Positions 1-7,368 of a DNA stretch of 10,502 nucleotides are shown here, piece after piece. Every line of letters starts with the position of its first letter. Position 1 is the stretch's first letter. Location: the NCBI GenBank assembly GCA_036674765.1, contig JARVKI010000226.1, positions 1 to 10,502 on the forward strand. Direction: 5' to 3'. The position numbers were made by a program, and so were the translations under genes. The notes beneath the pieces were generated by a model, which ran no database searches, had not been told where the DNA came from, and saw only the letters and a program-made list of their open reading frames with translations. Origin of the DNA: Seiridium cupressi (Eukaryota; Ascomycota; Sordariomycetes; Amphisphaeriales; Sporocadaceae).

Positions 1-7
1 CTATCTA

Positions 8-883
8 TTAAATATTTTTATTTTTTTTTTTTGTGGCTGGCTTTTTTTTTTTTTTTTTTATAATTACTCCCCCCCCCCCCCCCCCCCCCGACCCCAAATA
101 ACTCAGAGTGGCCTGAAACCGCTCCAGGGGAGTCGCAGGCAACTCAACGGGGCCCCGTTCCGCAGAGAGCATATGAGCAATTGATGGCGGTCGAAATTCC
201 CCATCAACATCCAATTCCGCCTTCATCAATGTTCGTTGAGATATTCGCTTAGCCTGTGTGCTGCGTTTTCGCTGCAGAACGAAGAACGAGCCAACGACGA
301 GCAGTATCCCCAGGAGACTCCCCAAAACAGCCGCGGCAACGACGGCCATAGAATTGGACCCCTCTCGCCCGGAAACTTGGTGTGTCGGGACACCTGAAGA
401 CTTCGTGGACGGCGGCTGGCTTGCGAGAGGCGCGGTTGTTGCAATAAATGATACTATCGTAGCGGACTGTGTATTCGCCCTCGTCGTGGCCGTTCCAGTG
501 CCCGTCTCCAAAGCCGCTAATTTCAAGGCGGATTGTTCTGCAGACGTATTTGCCGTAATAACACAGGTCTGATTACCGTCACATTCATATCCCCAAGGAC
601 AACAAGCACCAGCGCACTCGGGAAGCTCTCCTACTTGCAACATAGTTTTGATAAGAGCTTCAGGATTGGCACTCGGGTCCATCAGCCCCAAATTACAGAC
701 CACAGACGCGATGACCCCACAGTCGTTACCAGTAGGGCAGCATAGCACCGTGATATTTTCACCAATCCATTTGCAATCAGTTGCCTCTTTGCAGCGAAAA
801 GAATCCGGAATGCTAGAGAACGGTGCTGGAAGGTCGGTTGGCTTGTTGGCGCATGCAGTGTACCCGGAGGCGTATGTTGTCAT
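8..883 (-). CDS. Cys-rich single-pass membrane protein, 3' end uncertain
   Basis: The open frame from the ATG at 881-883 encodes 291 residues; an in-frame TGA lies 9 bases before the ATG, so there is no longer start in this exon. Residues 11-107 hold 12 cysteines, including two copies of a CCPxGxxC pattern (48-55 and 94-101), and N-glycosylation sequons at 43, 104 and 112. A Thr/Ser-rich stalk (about 110-177) precedes one hydrophobic helix (about 178-203), followed by QRKRS and a basic tail. This predicts an extracellular disulfide-rich head, a membrane anchor and a cytoplasmic tail of about 60-90 residues. No N-terminal signal peptide is seen, so the protein either uses its helix as a signal anchor or has an unseen upstream exon. 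The last 27 residues (poly-Gly, then Lys/Asn-rich) come from homopolymer runs and are probably not real. The arrangement resembles uncharacterised ascomycete membrane proteins; I do not assign a function. Confidence 0.72.
   Translation of the reverse strand: MTTYASGYTACANKPTDLPAPFSSIPDSFRCKEATDCKWIGENITVLCCPTGNDCGVIASVVCNLGLMDPSANPEALIKTMLQVGELPECAGACCPWGYECDGNQTCVITANTSAEQSALKLAALETGTGTATTRANTQSATIVSFIATTAPLASQPPSTKSSGVPTHQVSGREGSNSMAVVAAAVLGSLLGILLVVGSFFVLQRKRSTQAKRISQRTLMKAELDVDGEFRPPSIAHMLSAERGPVELPATPLERFQATLSYLGSGGGGGGGVIIKKKKKKPATKKKNKNI
21..89. repeat. Homopolymer cluster T12, T18, C21
   Basis: T runs occupy 21-32 and 42-59 and a C run occupies 69-89, separated by only 9 bases each time. 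They cover the 3' end of the membrane-protein gene on the minus strand, where they read as G21, A18 and A12. Such runs are prone to length errors in sequencing and assembly, so the reading frame across them cannot be trusted. Confidence 0.95.
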
Positions 884-2236
884 TCTGGAAACTCAATGCG
901 TAAATCAGTGGCATGAATGCCTAGGAGAACAATATATTTGAAAGTCATGTCAAGTGTATTTCCACGCCCCCGGAGGACTTGAAGAATCTCCATGTAACTG
1001 AGGAGTGTCCATCCTTGTCTCCATATACGCGCTGTAGGAAGCTTGGCATGCTTAAGCGCTTAGTGGATCGCTAGATCTACAGGGATGAATGCCCGCATAA
1101 CTGCGGCCATGTCTTTCGGTCAAGTAGAAATGCTGTTCGGGTACGCCCGAAGGAGTGTAATGGTAGGAACATGAAATTGTTAAGTCCAATCGATGTTGAC
1201 TGAATCCGAATCCTGAAACCGATATGCAGCAATGATTGAGCTTAATGCCAACCAATATCGTACCAAAAGCCCGCGTCTGCGGTAGATACATATCTGTATC
1301 AATAAAACAAATCGACGTCAAACTTTTAATCGCTCCAATACCTGAATGTTGCAGACAAGTTTGTAGTGATAGTTCTCGCTGGCTTCTATCTATCGTTACT
1401 TTTCTGGCAGTAGGTCAGCTTAAGCACATGACATCTACAAAGGTGGACTGGCATTGAAAAAAGAGAAACCTATTCAATTAATATTAATCAATATAGCATG
1501 GACAACTGAATTCGTCTTGAATGTTTAAGTAATATATATATACAATAGAAGCAATTGCGTACGGCATGGAAAGTGGGATCGCAAACAATAGGGTCCATTT
1601 CGTGGCACAAACAGTAATAAATGGTATACCCCTAGCCAACTACGTCTATGCACCACGCTGTAGTGTATCAGTAACATGGGGGGAGGGGGGGCTGTTTAGA
1701 CGCTAAAAGTACGCAGCAGGCTCAGAAACTTGATGATATTAGAGAAATTCGAACTACCGGTATCTCGAGCCTCGTAATAGTTCGACTCTAATGGAGCTCT
1801 TTAGATAGTCTTTCTACGCTACCCATACATTAATTGCAATTGCAACAAGGCAGAACACGATTAGGAAGGAGAGAAGAATTCAGAGTCTTATTGGATGCCC
1901 TAGATTCGACATGTCAGGCATTTGCTAGCAGCCGATGGAGTTGCTCATCTGCAATCGTCAGCGCTGGTAGAATATCCTCCAATAACTTGGCGCACGCGGA
2001 CTAAGCCTGTGCATTATGGGGCAACGTGCATCATGCCGTCTGCATCATCTAGGCTGAGCACAGCAGCCGAAACGACAACAGATGTGCTGCGCCTCGTGAT
2101 GGAATTTTAATTAATTTAAACTTGTGAGCCTGAACTACTGCTCTTTGAAATAGTTGCAACAACACCATGTGACGATTTGTTCGCAATTTTCTCTTGACTT
2201 CTCAGCTTTCGACGCTTAGTATCATATGCATTCGAT
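884..2236. other. Divergent intergenic region, no convincing gene
   Basis: This 1.35-kb stretch lies between the starts of the minus-strand membrane-protein gene and the plus-strand HET gene, so it should hold both promoters. Short open frames of 60-90 codons exist on both strands, but those checked lack an ATG start and none resembles a known domain. It is fairly AT-rich, with a short AT run at 1532-1541 and an interrupted G stretch at 1678-1691 (six G, A, seven G). I see no transposon termini or tRNA in it. Confidence 0.6.
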
Positions 2237-2429
2237 ATGGAGAGATTTAGGTACGAGCCTTTTGATCTCGAAAAGCCTATGTTCCGCCTCCTCCGTCTTC
2301 TTAAAGACCCCTTGTGTAGCGACATACGATGTGAGCTCTTTCAAGCGCGTATTGGCGATCATGCGGAGTCGATTCCATATACAGCCTTGTCATACACATG
2401 GGGTTCCCCGGGAGAGACCGAGCTTATAA
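2226..2429 (+). promoter_or_regulatory. Upstream ATG frame overlapping the HET start
   Basis: An ATG at 2226 sits 11 bases before the HET ATG (2237) in another frame and opens 67 codons that overlap the HET coding sequence. Its context is weak (C at -3, C at +4), whereas the HET ATG has G at -3 and G at +4, so leaky scanning to the HET start is plausible. If the mRNA begins upstream of 2226 this frame would lower HET translation. An ATG-TGA start-stop pair at 2167-2172 could act the same way. The product itself is unlikely to be a functional protein. The effect is inferred; no transcript start can be seen. Confidence 0.3.
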
Positions 2430-4336
2430 TCGTCAATGACATGAGGATGGATGTCTCTAGAAACCTGGCCATGGCGCTTCTATATCTTCGTTACCAAAAC
2501 ATGCATCATGACCTCGTGCTCTGGACTGACGCTATCTGCATCGACCAGGATAACATCAAGGAACGAGGATATCAAGTTCACCAAATGAAAACTATCTACA
2601 GACAAGCCGAACGCGTTATCTTTTGGCTAGGGGAACCTACAGATCAAGCGGATCTGGTCATGGACTACCTGATTGATATGCAGACTACGATGATCAGAAA
2701 TTATGCCAAGAACTGGGATCACCAACATTGGGATGAACTGTGGAGCCAAATTCAACCAAGTTATCGGTGTTATGAGAATTTCGTTAGCGGAGAAGACCTA
2801 CGCCAGGGTTTGCAAAGCCTCTTGGATCGACCATGGTTCAAAAGAGTATGGATTATACAAGAAGTCGCCAATGCCCGTGCCGCCCTCGTGTGTTGCGGCG
2901 AGAAAGCTGTGTGGGCAGGAATATTTGCAATTAGCCAATCCCTGATACGCGTTCACATCGACCCTCACTGTCAGGCGATTCTAGACATCATGCCTGGGAA
3001 ACACCGAGGGGAGTCGTGGTGGGCCCAGGACAGAAGGCTTTACACGCTCCTTGAGCATTTCGGTGGCTGCGAGGCGTCAGACGAACGAGACCGCATATAC
3101 GCATTACTCGGGATTTCCTCAGATGCAAACTGTTCCAGAGTTCTTAGCCCAGACTATACGAAAACTCCTCAAGAAGTGGCTCGAGATGTTATCCAATTCT
3201 TGTATGGCTTTGATATGACAACTATACCAGAAGAGTATCTGAGAGATGCTGTACGACTCAACTTTTTCTTCTCAGACTCTGCCCCTCTACATCGACCAAC
3301 AGAGAACAAGCAATCTCAGAAAGCCGAAAACATAGCCCCATCTTTACTACACCTAGGACAGACGGTAGTGGAGGATTTCAAGACAGTACCAGGAGTACTG
3401 CGATATTTAAAACCACTAGGTGCCTTCGCCGCATGCCATCACGTTAAGCTATCGCAAAAGCATGAACTCATGGAAATGTTTAAGCGGTCAAAGGCAGCTA
3501 TATCGAAGGATACCGTTGTCGCAGCTGCAAAGCATGGAACAGTCGGCAAAGAGATGGTAGAGGTTCTTATACAGCATCAAGCTTTCACACCCACATTCAA
3601 CAGACACTCAATTGTAGATGTTGCAACATCCTTCGGATCATCTACTTGTGCACTTCTTATCCAGCACTATCTACCCGTTATAGAGCAGAGCTGCGGAGTC
3701 GACACTAGAGAGATTGTTTACGAACTGCTTAGTCGATATGACTATAGAGTGTCACAAGCCAAAGATGATGATCATTTGGGAACAGACTTGGCGATTCAAG
3801 CTTTGATAACAGCTAGGCATTTGGGTGTCTGTAAGCTGTATGAGGGAAGGTCACTTCTGTGTCATGCTCAAGAGAAAGGCTTTGTGAACGTGGTGTCATA
3901 TCTCATGAATTGTAACGAGGTGTATGCAGAACGTGAATGCGTCAGGCATCGGCCGGTTCAATCACAGCAGCCGTTACATTTATATCGACCGCTTATAAGC
4001 GCGGTCAAGAGGGGAAGTAAAGCTGACGTGGAAAGGATTCTTGCAAGTGGCATTGATGTCGAAGAGAAAGACTCGATGGATCGTACGCTCCTCATTTGGG
4101 CAGCTCAAGGTGGCAATAAAGACCTTGTGGTTATACTTCTAGAAAAGGAAGCGGATATCGAGCATCTAGATGGAAATCTGGACACACCACTGCTTGCAGC
4201 GGCTAGAAATGGGCACGAGTCTGTCGTAGAGGAGTTATTAAAAGCGGGTGCGCAAGTGGATCATAGCGAAATAATGCTGTTAGCGACAAAAGAGGGCCAG
4301 GAATTAATTTACAAAAAGATTAATATATCATTGTAG
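2237..4336 (+). CDS. HET-domain protein with C-terminal ankyrin-like repeats
   Basis: The 699-residue intronless frame starts at the first ATG after an in-frame TGA (2195). Residues about 48-210 form a heterokaryon-incompatibility (HET) domain: YTALSYTWG (48-56), LWTDAICIDQ (95-104), the YRQAERVIFWLG segment (121-132) and RPWFKRVWIIQE (198-209), then SDERDRIYALLGI (281-293), the usual downstream block. HET proteins trigger growth arrest or cell death when incompatible hyphae fuse, and the domain is distantly related to TIR. Residues about 420-480 contain degenerate repeats of the kind seen in fungal HET proteins (VVAAAKHGTVGKEMVEVL). Ankyrin-like units follow at about 538-570, 583-613, 616-646 and 649-679, suggesting a ligand- or partner-sensing tail. 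The last unit decays into KKINISL next to AT-rich DNA, so the array may be shortened. The family is certain from the motifs; the allele specificity and partner are unknown. Confidence 0.93.
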   Translation: MERFRYEPFDLEKPMFRLLRLLKDPLCSDIRCELFQARIGDHAESIPYTALSYTWGSPGETELIIVNDMRMDVSRNLAMALLYLRYQNMHHDLVLWTDAICIDQDNIKERGYQVHQMKTIYRQAERVIFWLGEPTDQADLVMDYLIDMQTTMIRNYAKNWDHQHWDELWSQIQPSYRCYENFVSGEDLRQGLQSLLDRPWFKRVWIIQEVANARAALVCCGEKAVWAGIFAISQSLIRVHIDPHCQAILDIMPGKHRGESWWAQDRRLYTLLEHFGGCEASDERDRIYALLGISSDANCSRVLSPDYTKTPQEVARDVIQFLYGFDMTTIPEEYLRDAVRLNFFFSDSAPLHRPTENKQSQKAENIAPSLLHLGQTVVEDFKTVPGVLRYLKPLGAFAACHHVKLSQKHELMEMFKRSKAAISKDTVVAAAKHGTVGKEMVEVLIQHQAFTPTFNRHSIVDVATSFGSSTCALLIQHYLPVIEQSCGVDTREIVYELLSRYDYRVSQAKDDDHLGTDLAIQALITARHLGVCKLYEGRSLLCHAQEKGFVNVVSYLMNCNEVYAERECVRHRPVQSQQPLHLYRPLISAVKRGSKADVERILASGIDVEEKDSMDRTLLIWAAQGGNKDLVVILLEKEADIEHLDGNLDTPLLAAARNGHESVVEELLKAGAQVDHSEIMLLATKEGQELIYKKINISL

Positions 4337-4902
4337 TATATTCTATAAAGATTTCATATAAATTTCTTAGGAAGAGCTTGGATAAAAAGTTTATATTAAT
4401 TGAATAAATTATAGTTAACATAAAACATATATATATATATATATATTCCGGCATATTAACTTTTAATTTGTTGCTTTATATATTTTTCATTGGAACCTCA
4501 AAGTATGAACACAAGCGGTGCACGAGAGGAAAACTCGATAATGTCAAAGAGTACAATGGCCACATGATTGGCCTGTGCCACAACCTTTTCATGATAGGTA
4601 GTATTGATAGAGGGCTCTTTAACGATCCCTTGGCTTGGCTATGTGATACCGGCTCGGATTATAGAAGAAGAGTTGTCTGACATGGACGTCCGTTTACCTT
4701 TTAGATAACTCCCTGAACCGCCTAGGTAATACTCAGGTCGGTAACAGCTGTAAGAATTTCTGGTGTTATTGGTTTTGTTTTGCCTGTGCATGCTCTTTGC
4801 GCTGATACCCTATACGGTCGTAAGTGTTGCGTCGAAACGTAGGATAGATCAAAGTATGATGTCTTATACCATTGGAACTTTGGCCGTGTATTGTTCATCA
4901 AT
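4337..4902. other. AT-rich spacer upstream of the C2H2 gene
   Basis: This spacer of about 570 bp lies between the HET stop and the C2H2 start, both on the plus strand. The first 150 bases are very AT-rich and probably include the HET 3' UTR. The only longer open frame (4468-4680) begins with TTG and resembles nothing I know, so I do not call it. The distal part presumably carries the promoter and leader of the C2H2 gene. Confidence 0.6.
4427..4446. repeat. (AT)10 microsatellite
   Basis: Ten uninterrupted AT units lie about 90 bp after the HET stop codon, inside an AT-rich stretch. It is a simple length-variable repeat with no evident function. Confidence 0.95.
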
Positions 4903-4906
4903 ATGA
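4856..4906 (+). promoter_or_regulatory. uORF whose stop overlaps the C2H2 start (ATGA)
   Basis: An ATG at 4856, followed by a second ATG codon, opens a 16-codon frame that ends at TGA 4904-4906. That TGA shares two bases with the main ATG (4903-4905), giving ATGA. If the leader includes it, ribosomes would finish the uORF on top of the main start, an arrangement that could permit reinitiation or otherwise repress translation. The overlap is seen directly; the regulatory role is inferred, because the transcript start is unknown. Confidence 0.4.
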
Positions 4907-5782
4907 CTTTGCCTGCCCCGGCCCAGCCCTACGTAAATGCAGAAGACAATGGTCTTTTCACGTACCAGTTGGAAAACTGCCCCTCGCGGGAACCTATATA
5001 TGGTCCTCAAATGGCCCCAAATACGGACATAGTTTCTCTCGACTCGCACGATCAGGAGACATGCCTACCGACAATTCTTGTAAGTAGCTGTATCATACGA
5101 TGAAGCCATCCGGTAGAAACTAATATTCTTACCTTAGACAAGGCCGAGTGAAGCATTCATGGACTCAACAAGATTAGCAATTACTTCGCCACCTCTAAGG
5201 CTACAGACTACTTCTAGTCATGGGAATCTTTTCGAAATCCTTGACTCGCAACCTCCTTTCACTATGATGGGCTGTCGAACTTTCAGCGATGAGACTTTGC
5301 CCTTCATTGACGAGAGGTTACATCCTGGACCAAGGACTATTTCCAACCTCCAGATAGCGCCTGGTAATTCTCTTGATCCTTCTGCTCATAACCATCAGAA
5401 TCATCAAGAGCAAATCTCAAGTAGCTCGTCATCGAGATCGGCATCTGATCAGTCAGAGCAGCACTTTAATCTCACCACAGAAGCTTCCACGCCGAGCCCT
5501 GGCAGGGCTCCGAGGATGAAGGCTGTGCTCTTACATTGCTGCCCTCATCATAACTGCAACTTCACGGCGAAGACGCAAAGGGACATCAACCGCCATCTAT
5601 GCTCACGCAAACACAAAGAGGTGTCGGTTACCTTTCCTTGCGACTTTGATGATTGTGCGTTCCCCAAGGACAATCCTCGTCGCGACAATCTCATCCGTCA
5701 CATGAGAGACATTCACGCAATCGAAATTGGTGGGGTGAAAAGAGGGCGAAAAGCGAGAAAGGACAGGGTTGGCAGAATTTGA
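4903..5782 (+). CDS. Two-finger C2H2 zinc-finger protein (spliced, 273 aa)
   Basis: The model joins 4903-5079 and 5138-5782 across a 58-bp phase-0 intron; both frames continue exactly, which strongly supports it. ATG 4903 is the first in-frame ATG after a TAG at 4840 and has A at -3. Residues 1-150 are low in recognisable structure, and a Ser-rich stretch lies near 152-165. Finger 1 is C194-x4-C199-x12-H212-x5-H218, and finger 2 is C227-x4-C232-x14-H247-x4-H252 with RRDNLIRHMRDIH, typical of fungal transcription-factor-like C2H2 pairs. A basic tail (KRGRKARKDR, about 260-269) looks like a nuclear localisation signal or DNA-contact arm. It probably acts in the nucleus as a DNA-binding regulator, but targets cannot be inferred. 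No enzymatic domain is visible. An intronless reading would start at 5159 (207 aa) and lose the conserved exon junction. Confidence 0.82.
5080..5137 (+). other. Intron in the C2H2 gene
   Basis: The donor is GTAAGT at 5080-5085, the acceptor is CTTAG ending at 5137, and a branch-like ACTAAT lies about 15 bases before the acceptor. At 58 bp it has the size typical of filamentous ascomycete introns. Without removal, exon 1 ends in a stop eight codons after the donor. Confidence 0.85.
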
Positions 5783-6453
5783 AAAGGGATGGAAATATGT
5801 GGGTGGGGGCTGGCTCAAGTGATTTTGGCGTGGATAAGTCAAGTTGAATTAGTATTGTGGGATATTCGCGATCTTTTGGTATATTATCTCATTTTTCTTT
5901 TGTCCAAAAAGGGTTGATCATGAATTGAGGAGGTAGATTCTGTGTTTTTCGATTAAATCCTTCCGATTTAAAACACATATGCCCCTGGACCGAACACGTT
6001 TTGGCACGCCAAACTCGGCCTTCTTCTACCGAGTTTGGAAAGGATTGCTTTTTTAACAGGTCTTTGGTACGGGCAAGACAGGCATACGTGGATTGGCAAG
6101 GCGTTCTTCAGAAAGCTGGTTCCTGACATGCAAATTATGCTGTTCGAGGAGTCACCGCAGTGGCAGTAGGCGTTTAGAAGGTGTATTATCTCAGGTTTGA
6201 AGGGAAAATATGGTGTTAATTTTTGAGCATTGCGACATACGAGGGCAACCTCTTCGACCGTCAGTACCTCTAGCCAATTTCTCACTCGGCCCACAGCTTG
6301 ATTACGTCCAGCGTCAGACGATACAATAGTAGACAAACACAGAAGATAATGTATGCTGGGAAATGAAGCAACAGGTTATACACCATGTAGAACATGGATG
6401 TGCAATAAGTCCGATTTGCATTACACTCAACGATATGATTCTACCATGGTGCC
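5783..6453. other. Convergent spacer between the C2H2 and PARG genes
   Basis: About 670 bp separate the plus-strand C2H2 stop from the minus-strand PARG stop, so both 3' UTRs should fall here. A 122-codon open frame exists on the minus strand (5968-6336), but it begins with TTG, has no ATG in its first half and matches no family I know. It could be a broken gene or chance. The notable element is the hairpin at 6009-6038, listed separately. Confidence 0.55.
6009..6038. repeat. Perfect 10-bp inverted repeat with a 10-base loop
   Basis: CCAAACTCGG at 6009-6018 is followed, after a pyrimidine-rich 10-base loop, by CCGAGTTTGG at 6029-6038, its exact reverse complement. It lies between convergent genes, 226 bp past the C2H2 stop and about 415 bp past the PARG stop on the other strand. 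A transcript from either strand would fold it into a stable hairpin. Its role, if any, is unknown. Confidence 0.85.
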
Positions 6454-7368
6454 TTAAACCACACCAACAGTCTTGTCACCAAGTATTTCCTCGAAGACCC
6501 CGAAGTTACCCTCGTTCCTCGCATCAAATACAGCAAACCAGATTTCTCTCCACCAGCCGTCCTTGAACTCATCCTCCTGCAGAACCTCCGACCAACATTT
6601 GGCCACATCCCGCGGCGGATTCTCAAAAGCACCACAACCAATTGCGCCCAGGACCAGTATCTCATGTCTCTCCCTCGCCGCAACCCTAAGAACGAGCCTC
6701 ATCTTATTCTTGGTCAGATCTCGGTCCCTCCTCAGCCCAAAAGCCTGCTTGTCTCCCGAAAGCATGGGTTGCCTGATGCCCGCGACGCTGATGACGCTGA
6801 CTACGGGCAGCTGATCTGCAGCTTTCTCGGGAACGAGCAGCTTGTGGCCTTCGGCCTTGGAAGAGCGGATGACCACCACGTCACGCGTGTAGACGCCGTC
6901 GAGTGGTTTCCAGGGATAGTACGACTTGTGTAGCGACAAGTAGAGGGAGCTGCGATAGCACAGCGCCTCCTCCTGTGCCGAGGATCCCCTGAGCCAGCCA
7001 CCGCCGGGGTTCTTGTCAGACGCTAGGTTGAGCACGGCGACACGCGAGTTTCGCCGGAAGCTTGAGGGGAGCTGGACATTACCGGGCTCCTGATCCGGTA
7101 CGGAGGATGGCATCTGCAGGGCTGCATTGAAGGTATCTGCGTTGAAGACCTTGAGTAGAGTACCGTGAGACTCGGGGTCGGCGGACAGCTTGAATTTGGG
7201 ACAGAGAGATGGGTCCAGGGGAGGGAGATCTTCCAGGTTGTGCTTCACAGACTGAGAGGGCTGTAGATGCGGGAGCTGTTGTACGATATCGGGCAGAGCA
7301 GCCTGGGTCTCCTTTGCCACTGCTGCAAGCGCAAGAGCCCGAGCGTTCAGAGGACCCCTTGGTGGCAT
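6454..7368 (-). CDS. Microbial-type poly(ADP-ribose) glycohydrolase
   Basis: The frame is a single exon of 304 residues. The ATG complementary to 7366-7368 is the only in-frame ATG after the upstream TGA (7435-7437); a longer reading would need GTG. It carries the bacterial/fungal-type PARG (DUF2263-like) signature: NLASDKNPGGGWLRG with GGG at 122-124, then AQEEALCYRSSLY with Q132-E133-E134, the GGG-x7-QEE catalytic loop in which the glutamates cleave the ribose-ribose bond of poly(ADP-ribose). The preceding NADTFNAA (76-83), VISVAGI (192-198) and LVLGAIGCGAFENPP (238-252) match further conserved strands of the macrodomain fold. Residues 1-65 are a variable leader with no obvious targeting signal. 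Predicted activity is release of ADP-ribose from PAR chains in the nucleus or cytosol. The neighbour downstream on its strand is unrelated. The family is clear; the physiological substrate is inferred. Confidence 0.88.
   Translation of the reverse strand: MPPRGPLNARALALAAVAKETQAALPDIVQQLPHLQPSQSVKHNLEDLPPLDPSLCPKFKLSADPESHGTLLKVFNADTFNAALQMPSSVPDQEPGNVQLPSSFRRNSRVAVLNLASDKNPGGGWLRGSSAQEEALCYRSSLYLSLHKSYYPWKPLDGVYTRDVVVIRSSKAEGHKLLVPEKAADQLPVVSVISVAGIRQPMLSGDKQAFGLRRDRDLTKNKMRLVLRVAARERHEILVLGAIGCGAFENPPRDVAKCWSEVLQEDEFKDGWWREIWFAVFDARNEGNFGVFEEILGDKTVGVV

Noticed and set aside
258..572. 104-codon frame on the plus strand
   Set aside because: It is antisense to the Cys-rich membrane-protein gene, whose TM segment and cysteine pattern are coherent.
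1922..2110. 62-codon frame upstream of the HET gene
   Set aside because: It has a TTG start and no recognisable sequence, and is not in frame with HET for a leader exon that I can support.
4468..4680. 70-codon frame between the HET and C2H2 genes
   Set aside because: It has a TTG start, no domain and AT-rich sequence; likely chance.
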